Shown piece by piece: positions 37,310 through 45,841 of a stretch of 64,000 bases of DNA (position 1 is the first letter of the stretch; each line of letters starts with the position of its first letter). Below the pieces are notes generated by a model. That model ran no database searches. It was not told the DNA's origin and was given only the letters and a program-made list of their open reading frames with translations. Where the stretch lies: the NCBI RefSeq assembly GCF_001578105.1, contig NZ_CP014275.1:310001-374000 (forward strand), in the 5' to 3' direction. The stretch is from Martelella sp. AD-3. Lineage in GTDB: Bacteria; Pseudomonadota; Alphaproteobacteria; Rhizobiales; Rhizobiaceae. A program made the translations under genes and the position numbers.

Positions 37310-39253
37310 CTAGTCAGATGTGGTTTTAGAAGGAACCACCACTTCGAGCTGATGAGCAAAATTCCGTAGCTCAGTGGATCCCGGGTTGGCCTCAAGCGCC
37401 GCCAATACCACCGCCCTTAAGGCTCTCTCATCCTCGAGCGCACTTGTGAGGCGTATGATCATGCTCCAGGCGTCCAGCCTTTGCGGATCGAGCGCGACGG
37501 ATTTCCGGAATTCCGCAAGCGCTTCCTCATAGTCTCGGTGGACCAGCGCATTGCCTGCCAGAACCAGATGCGTTTCCGGAAAATCGGCTCTGTAGGACTG
37601 CGACCTGCGCCATTCGGCCATCACCGCATCATGATCGATGCGGACCTCTTCCGGCAGGCGCTCGACGGGCAGTCCGAAAAGCTGTCGCAGTGCGGCAAAG
37701 CGCACCGTTCGGGACGAATCGGACAATCGTGGCGCGACGTTGCCGACAGCGGCTTCTGTCGGCGCAACAGGCTGTAAACCGACAGAGAATGCGCGCACCA
37801 TCGGGCTTTCATCGTCCAGAAGCGCCGCCGTTTCGTCAGCCGCATCCCGGTCCTGAAGCGGCTTCAGCAGAGCAAGCGCCGTCGCCCGAACGATATCCGC
37901 CGTCTCGTCGTCATTGGCGATCTCGACGAGCCTGTTCTTTGACAGTACGGGATTTTGCAATGCCATGGCGAAGGCGTCGCCGAAGTGCGGCCCACGATGG
38001 CTGGATTGTGGATACCATTCCGCAAGCGTTTGTGCCGCCCAGTCTGCCGTTTCGTCTGTGTGGCAGCCGGTGCACGCATCCGGGGCACCGGTGATGGCAT
38101 CGAGATCGGGGCGGGGAATGCGAAAACTGTGATCGGCCCGCCAGTCATTGCCCATATAGACCTGCTCCGCCATATGGCAGCTCTTGCATTCGGCGCCGGC
38201 TGTCCCTGTTTCGTGGTGATGGTGTTCCGGCGTATCATAGTCTTTCAGCGTCAGCGTCGGAAATTCGGTATTGCCGGCTGGCGAGTGGCACTGCGTGCAA
38301 AGCGCATTACCCTCGGCAATCAGTTCGGTCGTATGCGGATCGTGACAATTCAGACAGCCGACGCCCTCGCGATACATTTTCGACTGCAGGAACGAGCCGT
38401 AAACATAGACTTCGCCGCGGATCTGGCCATCGGGATAGTAGAGGCCGTCGTTCAGGGTGAGCAACCGGTAGGCATCGTGATACGGCGTCCCGGGCAAGGG
38501 GTTGCCATCGCCATAGGCCTCGCGGCGGGAGTGACAGCCGGCGCATTGCTCGATCCAGCCTTGCGTACCGGCTTGCGCCTCCATCGTCAGGCCATAACCC
38601 GGATTTTGCTTTGCGTCGTCTTTGGCGTGGGTTCTCATCCACTCGACATGGTCTGAGCCCGGTCCGTGGCACGCCTCGCAACCGACGCCAATCTCGGCTT
38701 GAGTCGAATGATAGCTCGCGGTTGCCGGGTCGTAGTTCTTTTCAAATCCCGTCGCGTGGCATTCGGCGCAACGCGCGTTCCAGTTCTTGTAAGGCCCGGT
38801 CCAATGCAGGCCGTCCTCGGGCTGCAAAATCTGGTCGGGATAGAGATGGAACCATTCTTTCTTTTCGGTGTCCCAGACGATATCGAAGCTTTGCAAACGG
38901 CCGGGCTCCGTCTCGAAAAGATATTGCTGCAGCGGTTCGATGCCGACGACCGAGTGCACATCGCGCTGCGTCGTCGTGCCATCGGCTTCCGTCACCAGCG
39001 CATGATAGCCCGCATCGTCCTGCGAAAAGACGACGGACATGCCCGTCCCCTCAAACGTAGTGCCGTCGAACTCGGCGCGGATATTGTCAGCAGTCGCGGC
39101 CGTCCACGCGCGTTCATGATCGGAACCGATCCAGCCGCGCGTTTCATAATCATGGCAGGTGGCACATTGCTCGGATCCGACGTAATGCGCTTGTTCTTGA
39201 GCAAAGGCCGGAGACGTCAGAAGAAAAAGACAAAGAGCTGCAAAATGTTTCAA
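37310..39253 (-). CDS. Periplasmic octaheme c-type cytochrome with C-terminal helical repeats
   Basis: 647-aa protein with signal MKHFAALCLFLLTSPAFAQ. Eight CxxCH haem sites are visible in order: CATCH (residue 30), CAECH, CEACH, CAGCH, CLNCH, CTQCH, CKSCH and CTGCH, all in the first 400 or so residues. The rest reads as HEAT-like (VRATALALLKPLQDRDAADE, RTVRFAALRQLFGL) and then TPR-like (EEALAEFRKSVALDPQRLDAW) repeats. It is a multihaem cytochrome of the cytochrome-c554/TPR type, not a standard NrfA. It is third in the run sulfatase-HAD-cytochrome and probably shares its promoter. The electron donor and acceptor are unknown. Confidence 0.88.
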   Translation of the reverse strand: MKHFAALCLFLLTSPAFAQEQAHYVGSEQCATCHDYETRGWIGSDHERAWTAATADNIRAEFDGTTFEGTGMSVVFSQDDAGYHALVTEADGTTTQRDVHSVVGIEPLQQYLFETEPGRLQSFDIVWDTEKKEWFHLYPDQILQPEDGLHWTGPYKNWNARCAECHATGFEKNYDPATASYHSTQAEIGVGCEACHGPGSDHVEWMRTHAKDDAKQNPGYGLTMEAQAGTQGWIEQCAGCHSRREAYGDGNPLPGTPYHDAYRLLTLNDGLYYPDGQIRGEVYVYGSFLQSKMYREGVGCLNCHDPHTTELIAEGNALCTQCHSPAGNTEFPTLTLKDYDTPEHHHHETGTAGAECKSCHMAEQVYMGNDWRADHSFRIPRPDLDAITGAPDACTGCHTDETADWAAQTLAEWYPQSSHRGPHFGDAFAMALQNPVLSKNRLVEIANDDETADIVRATALALLKPLQDRDAADETAALLDDESPMVRAFSVGLQPVAPTEAAVGNVAPRLSDSSRTVRFAALRQLFGLPVERLPEEVRIDHDAVMAEWRRSQSYRADFPETHLVLAGNALVHRDYEEALAEFRKSVALDPQRLDAWSMIIRLTSALEDERALRAVVLAALEANPGSTELRNFAHQLEVVVPSKTTSD

Positions 39254-39323
39254 GTGAGTTTCCTTGCGAAACCCGTCCGCCGGAAAAAAGCCGCCGCGGC
39301 ATTCGCGCCGTGGCGCAGTTGGG

Positions 39324-40349
39324 TTACTTCGTCGTTTCCGGGAAGATCGTTGTCCAGTCGTTTTTCATACTGATCACGGTCCAGTCGCTGGCATTCGCCT
39401 CGTCGAGGGTGGATTGCGACATGTGACCGAAGGGAGAATCTGGCAGGCCGCCTGCCGGGCCATAGGCATATTCACGGGTGCCGTCATCGTGATGCACCAG
39501 CATCATCAAGGTCGCGGCGGGGCCTGCTGCGGTCCATTCCAGCATCTGGCGGTCGCCATCGGAATTGCCGAAGGCGGCAACCGGGCGCTTGCCGATCATG
39601 GCGTTGATGCCGACGGGCTTGCCGTCCTTGTCATCGTCGAAGGCGAGCTTGGCCTCTCTTGTCAGCTGCGGCTTGCCATTGACAATCTCGAATTTCGTCT
39701 TGACCGACGAGCCGACGACCTGCTGCGGGGGAATGCCGTAGACTTCCTCGGTAATGACGCGCATGAACTCGATGCCGCCACCCGACACGATATAGGTCTC
39801 AAACCCGTTGTCGCGGAAATAGTCCAGCACTTCCAGCATCGGCTGATAGGCGAGCTCGGTATAGGGGCGGTCGAAACGCGGGTGCTTGGCCGTCTTGAAC
39901 CAGTCGGCAACGATAACCTCGAAGTCAGCCGTGCTCATGCCGGTATGGGTTGCCATGATCAGTTGTGCCACCCCTTTCTCGCCGCTTGCTGCCAGGCCCT
40001 TCATGTCGCCTGCGAGAGCCGATTTGAACGGCTCGGTCGTCTTCCATTCGGGGTGGTCGGGCGCCAGCGCCTTGACGCGATCCAGCGCGAAGGCAAGCTG
40101 GGTATACATCGGGTGCTCGGTCCACAGCGTTCCGTCATTGTCGAACACCGCGATCCGGTCGGCAGGGGCGACATAGTTCGGGCCACTTTCATCCGTCGCG
40201 CTTGCGACGAAATCAAGAATGGCCTGTTTTGTGTCGCCGTCATTCCAGGAGGCAAGCGGGGCAGCTTCCCCAGCCTCGGCGATTGCCGCCATGGCCAATG
40301 CAAAAACGGGCGCAATCAGTGCGGCGCGGATATGTCTGTTCATCGTCAT
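39324..40349 (-). CDS. Secreted HAD-superfamily phosphatase-like hydrolase
   Basis: 341-aa protein with a signal peptide (IRAALIAPVFALAMAAIAEA). The HAD nucleophile motif is Asp70-x-Asp72-Gly-Thr (VFDNDGTLW); the Ser motif lies in YIVSGGGIEF, and the acidic motif in AFGNSDGDRQML. The two adjacent starts, 40349 and 40343, differ by two residues; GGAG is 7 nt from the first. It resembles exported phosphoserine-phosphatase-like enzymes. It lies between the arylsulfatase and cytochrome genes on one strand. Confidence 0.88.
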   Translation of the reverse strand: MTMNRHIRAALIAPVFALAMAAIAEAGEAAPLASWNDGDTKQAILDFVASATDESGPNYVAPADRIAVFDNDGTLWTEHPMYTQLAFALDRVKALAPDHPEWKTTEPFKSALAGDMKGLAASGEKGVAQLIMATHTGMSTADFEVIVADWFKTAKHPRFDRPYTELAYQPMLEVLDYFRDNGFETYIVSGGGIEFMRVITEEVYGIPPQQVVGSSVKTKFEIVNGKPQLTREAKLAFDDDKDGKPVGINAMIGKRPVAAFGNSDGDRQMLEWTAAGPAATLMMLVHHDDGTREYAYGPAGGLPDSPFGHMSQSTLDEANASDWTVISMKNDWTTIFPETTK

Positions 40350-40432
40350 TGCTTGTCTCCTCGGTTCTCGTTCAACCGAAAAGGGCGGACTTGCAGCCGC
40401 CCTTCTCATTCTTCTGCAGGTCAGGCGGAAGC

Positions 40433-42178
40433 CTATTCCTTCGATGTGCTGGACGCCTTCACACCGGCGATCACGGCATCGAGGTTATAGGCGGCCGGGT
40501 GCTGGAGCGGCGGGAATTCCTTGTAGGATTCCAGCTCCTTCAGCCACAGGGCCTGACCGATCGGCAGCATGTTCCAGTCATAGGCATAGGCCGTCGAGGG
40601 CGAGCCAAGCGCACCGCCGATACCGTTGAATGTCTTCGAGAAAGAACCGATCGACTGCTCGAAGGGATCACGCTTGATGTTGACGACCTGCGTCCAGCTG
40701 TACTTGACGGGGCCAAGGAAGGTCTTGGACGGATCCTGATCCACCATGGCGAAATACATCTTCCAGTTCTTGTAGCGCACCGCCGAAGGCGTCTGCCCTG
40801 AATAGTAGAAGAACGTATCGCGCGCAGACCCCTCATCGCCCGTCAGCGAGCCGACCTGGTTGAAGCCGTCCAGCTTGGTCTTGACGATGCCCGGATATTC
40901 GCCGGCCTGGATCTGCTTGTTCAGATCATCGCCCTTGGCGCCGCCAGCCAGTTCAACGAGCGTCGGCAGCCAGTCAAGCGAGGAGAACATGTCGTTGTTG
41001 ATCGTACCCGGCTCAATGTGACCCGGCCAGCGAACGACGAGCGGAACGCGCATGCCGCCTTCCCAGGTCGACAGTTTGCCGGCCGCAAACGGCGTCACGC
41101 CGCCATCGGGGAAGGTGATGGTTTCAGCGCCGTTATCGGTGGTGAACACGAGAATGGTGTTGTCCAGTTCGCCCATCTCTTCCAGCTTCTTGATAACAAG
41201 GCCGATATTGTCATCGACCTGTTTCATGCCGGCTTCGTTGAGGCCCCAGTCCTTGCCGCCCTTGGTGCCGATCATGTTCTGATACTTGTCGGACAGAACT
41301 GTGGTCACATGCATGCGTGCGGGATTGTACCAGACGAAGAAGGGCTTGCCGGTCTTGTCCGGATCCTTGCGGTCGAGGAAGTCGACGACCTTGGCGGAGA
41401 TTTCCTCGTCAACGGTCTTCGAGCGCTCAAGCGTGAGCGGACCTTCATCGGTGCAGCTCTGGTTTGCCTCCGTGCCATCCGACGAGGAGCATGCGATGAC
41501 CGGACGCGGCGGCGTCATGCACAGACCGTCAGCCGGGTCGATCGCGCCGGGCGGATCGGACAGGCCGGGAACCGGGGTGTTTGTGCAAGGCGGCACGACG
41601 GCCTGTTCGGTCGGGCTGGAATTGATGTCGGGGAAGGAAACGCCCTGCATGGCGTCGAGGTGGTAGAGATAGCCCCAGAACTCTTCAAAGCCATGAGCGG
41701 TCGGCAGCGATTCGGCCGTGTCGCCAAGGTGGTTCTTGCCGAATTCACCGGTGGTGTAGCCAAGGTCGCGCAGGAAAACGGCAAGCGAAGGCGTGCCCTT
41801 GCGCAGATAGGATTCAGAACCGGGAATTTCCGGCAGCAGCATGCCGGCACGCACCGGGTTCATGCCCGTGAAAAAGGAGGTGCGGCCCGCCGTGCAGCTC
41901 TGCTGGGCGTAGTAGTCGGTGAACATCGCGCCTTCATGGCCGATCCGGTCGATATTCGGCGTTTCGCCAACCATCAGGCCACGGTGATAGATGCCGGGCT
42001 GCATGTACCCGACGTCGTCAGCCATGATGAACATGATGTTGGGCTGTTCCGCGGGCGCGGTTGTGCTAGCGCTGTCCTGGGCCATAGCGTTCATGCTTGT
42101 CAGTGCCGAAGCGCACAGGGCGGCTGCGAGAACGGCCCCCGTCTTCGCCGCCCGTGCGGACTTGAAACTCAGTGTCAT
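40433..42178 (-). CDS. Arylsulfatase, secreted, Cys-type formylglycine motif
   Basis: 581-aa sulfatase with a signal peptide (KTGAVLAAALCASALTSMNAMAQ). The metal Asp pair is in NIMFIMADDVGYM (Asp54, Asp55), and the active-site motif is Cys95-Thr-Ala-Gly-Arg99 (SCTAGRTS), where Cys is converted to formylglycine. VFTTDNGAET holds the second metal Asp/Asn pair. ATG 42178 has GGAGGG upstream; the frame extends to 42520 but without a signal. It is first gene of the sulfatase-HAD-cytochrome run and divergent from an AraC regulator. It hydrolyses sulphate esters in the periplasm or outside the cell; the substrate is not known. Confidence 0.93.
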   Translation of the reverse strand: MTLSFKSARAAKTGAVLAAALCASALTSMNAMAQDSASTTAPAEQPNIMFIMADDVGYMQPGIYHRGLMVGETPNIDRIGHEGAMFTDYYAQQSCTAGRTSFFTGMNPVRAGMLLPEIPGSESYLRKGTPSLAVFLRDLGYTTGEFGKNHLGDTAESLPTAHGFEEFWGYLYHLDAMQGVSFPDINSSPTEQAVVPPCTNTPVPGLSDPPGAIDPADGLCMTPPRPVIACSSSDGTEANQSCTDEGPLTLERSKTVDEEISAKVVDFLDRKDPDKTGKPFFVWYNPARMHVTTVLSDKYQNMIGTKGGKDWGLNEAGMKQVDDNIGLVIKKLEEMGELDNTILVFTTDNGAETITFPDGGVTPFAAGKLSTWEGGMRVPLVVRWPGHIEPGTINNDMFSSLDWLPTLVELAGGAKGDDLNKQIQAGEYPGIVKTKLDGFNQVGSLTGDEGSARDTFFYYSGQTPSAVRYKNWKMYFAMVDQDPSKTFLGPVKYSWTQVVNIKRDPFEQSIGSFSKTFNGIGGALGSPSTAYAYDWNMLPIGQALWLKELESYKEFPPLQHPAAYNLDAVIAGVKASSTSKE

Positions 42179-42543
42179 GGGTGTTCCCTCCATCTCGCTC
42201 CGGCGTTTGCCCAAGCGTCGCTGATCTGATTGCGAATACATTGAATGACGTGTCTTGCGGCAAGTCGCCGCGTAGACCGAAACCGGTCTGGAACCGCGAA
42301 CCGGAAAAAATTCCTCTTCCACCTGTCTGAACGTGTTTTCTGTCATATGCGCGTTGAGGTTGATGTCCAAAATTGCTATGCGGAACACAAGACCTGACAA
42401 ACGGCAGCCCTTGAAGGTCATGACGCGTTGACGTTTGACAATTGTTCGGTTCAAGTCGGCTTGCACCCGTCCCTTGGTACTCTTGTTCAATACGATCAAT
42501 TGGAGGGCGGCGCTTTTCATTTGACGTCACTTTGGAGATAGCG

Positions 42544-43581
42544 GTGACGAAAAGAAGCAGTTCGGTTGCGCTTGCGCGTTTGAGGGGGATCGGGCCATTG
42601 CCGGCCATGGTCGAGGAGACCGGCGGAATGCGCGGCCTGATCAGGGCGTTTCAGCAGTCCGGCCTGCCTCTTGAGGTCCTCGAACACAAGAACATGCCGA
42701 TACCGCTGAGCTTGATGAGTGCGCTCTTCGAAAGCAGCGCGAGGGTGCTTGGCGAGCGAAGCCTGGGACTGTCGGTCGGCAAGGCCATGTCCTATCAAGT
42801 CTATGAGGAATGGTCCAATTACGCTGCGCAGGCCGGTTTCCTGGGCAATGCACTGCGCCGCGCTTGTGCCACGGTCGGATCACAATTGTCTGAAACGACG
42901 ATGACGCTCTTTCTGGAACAGGAGCGCTGGATGTGGCGTGTGACGCCGCCGATCGTGGGCCAGACCAGCATGCAATATGCCGACCATATCATCTTTCCCA
43001 TGCTGGCGTTCGCGCAGATTTATCTCGGCGTCGATTGGCGGCCGACCTTTATCGAGGTTTGCTATCCGCGCGACGAGGCTACATCGATTATCGAGCGCGC
43101 GTTGAAGACCAACTTGCGATGCAATGGTCCCGGCATCGCCATTCCCTTCTCATATGAGGAGATCGCCGTCTCTCATCCCGCCGCTGACGCTATTGCATTA
43201 AAACCCCTGACACTGCGGGAGGTGACTGGCGATGTCGCGTTGAGCGAAGCGCCCGAACCGGCGCGTTCATTTTCAGCGGTCGTCGCCTTGCGGCTTCTGG
43301 CGGGCCAAACTGATATCGACGGTGCTGCGGAAATCGCGGGCTTTGGTGTTCAGGGCCTGCAGCGGCGCCTGCGCGTCGCGGGATATACCTATCGCGAGAT
43401 TGTCGAGATGGCGCGGCGCGATAGGGCCATGGCGCTTCTGACGCAAACCGATCTGTCCATCGCCCAGATCGCTTTCGCGCTCGGCTATGAGGAACATGCG
43501 AATTTCAGCCGTGCCTTCCAGCGCTGGATGGGCTGTTCGCCAAGCACCTATCGCAATGGTATGCAGCGCACTCCGGTGTGA
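42544..43581 (+). CDS. AraC-family transcriptional regulator, divergent from the sulfatase
   Basis: 345-aa regulator. An N-terminal Arabinose_bd-type domain (from about residue 20: MVEETGGMRGLIRAFQQSGLPLEVL) precedes two C-terminal helix-turn-helix motifs: DIDGAAEIAGFGVQGLQRRLRVAGYTYREIV and LSIAQIAFALGYEEHANFSRAFQRWMGCSPSTYR. Start is GTG 42544 with GGAG 8 nt upstream. The 365-bp gap to the sulfatase start should hold both promoters. Probable activator of the sulfatase cluster; the inducer is unknown. Confidence 0.9.
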   Translation: MTKRSSSVALARLRGIGPLPAMVEETGGMRGLIRAFQQSGLPLEVLEHKNMPIPLSLMSALFESSARVLGERSLGLSVGKAMSYQVYEEWSNYAAQAGFLGNALRRACATVGSQLSETTMTLFLEQERWMWRVTPPIVGQTSMQYADHIIFPMLAFAQIYLGVDWRPTFIEVCYPRDEATSIIERALKTNLRCNGPGIAIPFSYEEIAVSHPAADAIALKPLTLREVTGDVALSEAPEPARSFSAVVALRLLAGQTDIDGAAEIAGFGVQGLQRRLRVAGYTYREIVEMARRDRAMALLTQTDLSIAQIAFALGYEEHANFSRAFQRWMGCSPSTYRNGMQRTPV

Positions 43582-43694
43582 AGCGCGCTGCCGGGATTTT
43601 TGGCATAGTTACACTTCGGAAGAATAAGAAATGGTCAGGGTATTACCGCCTGATTTTGGTGGTGCATTTCTCCAGCCAGCTGGAGATGTGTACT

Positions 43695-43948
43695 ATGGGA
43701 CAAACTCGACACGATAGCGCTAAGCCCACTGCGGCAGCCCTTCGAGCAATACAAAATCATCAAGCGAGCCCGACCGCGCTCTTCAAATGGTATGGGGTCA
43801 ATAGGCAGACCGTTGCGAAGTGGAAAAGCGCACCTCCGTTTCTGATCTGCCGACCGGCCCAAAAGAGTTGAAGGCAGAGACCTTTTCTCTTGAGAGAGAT
43901 GCCATGATCTATGCCTTCGGCAAGCATAAACTGCTGCCCGCTCGATGA
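43695..43948 (+). pseudogene. IS481-type transposase N-terminal remnant, frameshifted
   Basis: The frame from ATG 43695 starts MGQTRHDSAKPTAAALRAIQ and reaches GVNRQTVAKWK, the familiar N-terminal HTH of IS481 transposases. After AAGTGGAAAAG the similarity continues one base over: RTSVSDLPTGPKELKAETF, then SLERDAMIYAFGKHKLLPAR and a stop. The DDE catalytic part is absent. It is a decayed fragment, about 85 codons. Confidence 0.8.
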
Positions 43949-44016
43949 TTGTCGTTATGCGCGGCAGCCAATTATAAGGATGCGCGGCCCGCCCGAAACG
44001 AAACCGCACAAAGCTA

Positions 44017-44454
44017 GATCTCGGTGTGCTCTGCCAGTTCACCCGCGTGCGCGAGGCCCTGCAGCGCATCGCCTATGAGCGCTGGTCGGAGGCCTACTGG
44101 TTCGGCCATGGCACCGTGCAGCCAGGCCCACATCTGGTGGAATATATGCCCATTGGCTCGCATCACACCTGGTATGGCCTGTTGTTCGTCAAAGGCCTGA
44201 CTGGCTTCCTGGCCATGTTGGGGCCATTGCTGGCCCAGACCTTCATCGTGCTGGTCGATTGCGTGCGCCATCCCCGCGGCCGCCTTCCGCTCTCGATCGT
44301 CTTCGTCATGATCGTCCTGAGCTTCGGCGAGAACATCGAGATCGAAGCCTATCTCCTCTGGCCGGCACTGATGATGCTCGGCATCCATGCGCGGGAGATG
44401 CGGAACAGCTCCAACCGGGAGTTTGAGTCATGCAACGCTATCGTTCAATCCTAG
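44017..44454 (+). pseudogene. O-antigen ligase/polymerase C-terminal remnant
   Basis: From about 44017 the frame reads LGVLCQFTRVREALQRIA, WFGHGTVQPGPHLVEYMPIG and SHHTWYGLLFVKGLTGFLA, then membrane segments (AMLGPLLAQTFIVLVDCV, LPLSIVFVMIVLSFGENIEIEAYLLWPALMML). This fits the end of a Wzy_C-type O-antigen ligase, a polytopic protein of 400 or more residues. The N-terminal two-thirds is missing, replaced by the IS481 remnant. Not expected to work. Confidence 0.72.
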
Positions 44455-44796
44455 GCAGTCTTGAGATTGATACTGAGCTTGATGATCCATTCTAATGTAG
44501 GCCGCGCTGTGCTTTCTGAAATCTCTTGACGGTCATCGATGAATGATCTCCGTCGCAAAATGGCGCTCGATTATTTCCGCGAAAACTGCTTCAGCGGAGC
44601 TGTCGTGCTGAATACGTTGATAGCAGTCAACGTCAGCTTTTGATCCCGTCATCAGAAAGCCTGAATGACTGAAATGGCGGCGCGAAGCAGATGGCGTGCG
44701 AAGCTCATAAGCGGAAATTTCTCTCGATATGATCAGCTCTTTCAACGGCCTCCTGCTCACGGCACCATATATTTTAGGTTTATCAACCTTGTGCAT
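44455..44796. other. 340-bp region with no supported gene
   Basis: An 87-aa minus-strand frame (44533-44796) shows no motif or ribosome site. The stretch CTGAATGACTGAAATGGCGG near 44663 resembles GTGAATGACCGAAATGGCGG near 37117, hinting at a short dispersed repeat or shared remnant. Confidence 0.45.
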
Positions 44797-45595
44797 TTAT
44801 TTTGTTTTTCCCCATAGCCCTTGCTCCACGTGTGTCGAAATCCGATCTTGAATTTCTCTGATCGGGTTATCCTCACGTGCGACATAGCGGCCGGTAACAG
44901 CAAGTGTCTTGTGTCCGAGTAGATCGCGAATCTGAAAGGCATTGGCGCCGCTCGAGCCCGCCATGGTTCCCACCATGTGCCTGAGATCATGTATTCTTAT
45001 GTCTTCAAGGCCTGCCCTCCTCCGAAGCTTGCGCCAAGCGCGTTCGGCATTGGATTTGTCAAAAGGTGTTGTGCCCGATCCGGAGGTGAAGACAAACTCG
45101 CTGCCCGGAACCCTTTCCATGGAGGCAAATAGGTCAAGGGCTATTGCAGAGATGACGTGAGATCGTGCGCCTGCCTTTGCGTCTTTGAGATCAAGAACGC
45201 CGCGTTCGAAGTCGATTTCTGCCCAAGTCAACGAGAGCAGTTCTGAAAGGCGGCAACCGGTAAGCGCAAGCAGGCGAAAGAAGTTGATCAAACCGGTCGA
45301 GACCGAGCCGTCTAGTTCTGCAGCACGAAACACCACCCCGATCTTTTCCAAGTCTGTATCGGGGATCGGACGGTTGCGGATGTTTTCCTTGTAGCGCTGC
45401 AGCTTGTTGACTGGGTTTGTGCCCTCGTTTCGATATCCCCAAACCTCTGCAAGGTTGAAAGCTTGTCAGGGTCTGCGACAGCATGACGGCCTCTGACGCC
45501 GACTGCAATTCTTCTAGTTCGTTGAATTCAAAGTCTAATGACGGCGATGACAGCCTTGACGGCGACTGTCTCTCATTTCTGCGAGATGCTTGCAT
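44797..45595 (-). pseudogene. Island tyrosine integrase, frameshifted and N-terminally truncated
   Basis: The catalytic domain is well preserved from about 45350: Arg in TGCRLSELLSLTW, His-x-x-Arg in RIHDLRHMVGTMAG, His in LLGHKTLAVTGRYVA, and Tyr in the same segment. Upstream, the same frame gives FNLAEVWGYRNEGTNPVNKLQRYKE as far as a TGA at about 45467, while similarity seems to continue in another frame (MLSQTLTS just before FNLAEVW), implying a one-base frameshift near 45460. Most of the core- and arm-binding N-terminal domains is missing. Any product starting at TTG 45351 would have 184 aa and could not bind arm sites. Confidence 0.82.
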
Positions 45596-45640
45596 TGACC
45601 TGTCTGAAAAAAGGCGTGGCGAAAAATCTGTTTCGTGTTC

Positions 45641-45670
45641 GGGTAAGCGTCAGGTGAGCACAAGGTAAGC
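45641..45670 (+). promoter_or_regulatory. Putative arm-type sites, right end
   Basis: Three repeats, GGGTAAGC (45641), AGGTGAGC (45652) and AGGTAAGC (45663), are each 11 bp apart. They match the two phased repeats at the left end in sequence, period and orientation. They lie about 120-150 bp inside the attR core, upstream of the integrase. Confidence 0.6.
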
Positions 45671-45787
45671 AGAGGGGATAGAATTGTAGCGTGTTTCATC
45701 GTATTCAGTCGCAAAATTAATTACATTAAATCAATGGTATATGGTGTGTGAGCGTAGATCAAGATGATGGTGAGTATGTGGTAATAA

Positions 45788-45841
45788 CAGATTCCTAATC
45801 TGAGGGTCACGCGTTCGAATCGCGTCGGGATCACCATTTTT
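45788..45841 (+). repeat. attR core: 54-bp direct repeat, right copy
   Basis: Identical to 20178-20231, that is, the tRNA-Arg 3' half plus five T. The bases before it do not restore a tRNA acceptor or D arm, so this is not a second tRNA gene. The 260 bp after it, up to the NarR-like gene, hold no supported gene. Confidence 0.92.

Larger units (their letters stand above)
20178..45841. mobile_element. Integrated genomic island at tRNA-Arg(CCT), about 25.6 kb
   Basis: Bounded by 54-bp direct repeats, with a tyrosine integrase remnant beside the right end, a split primase/helicase and AlpA-like regulator near the left end, and phased GGTAAGC repeats inside both ends. Cargo covers aldehyde oxidation, stress protection, surface display (autotransporter) and a secreted sulfatase cluster. 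Several IS and gene remnants lie inside. With the integrase gene broken, excision would need help in trans. No conjugation or phage structural genes were seen, so it is an integrative island or satellite-like element rather than a full ICE or prophage. Confidence 0.88.

Noticed and set aside
37310..39253. NrfA-type ammonia-forming nitrite reductase
   Set aside because: Eight CxxCH sites but no CxxCK catalytic haem motif, and a long HEAT/TPR-like tail; its neighbours are sulfatase genes, not nrf genes.
43578..43871. 97-codon gene overlapping the end of the AraC gene
   Set aside because: Its first 39 codons have no similarity; the rest is the IS481 remnant, which shifts frame before the end.
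45788..45836. A second tRNA-Arg gene
   Set aside because: Only the anticodon-to-CCA half is present; the acceptor 5' strand and D arm are missing. It is the attR duplicate.
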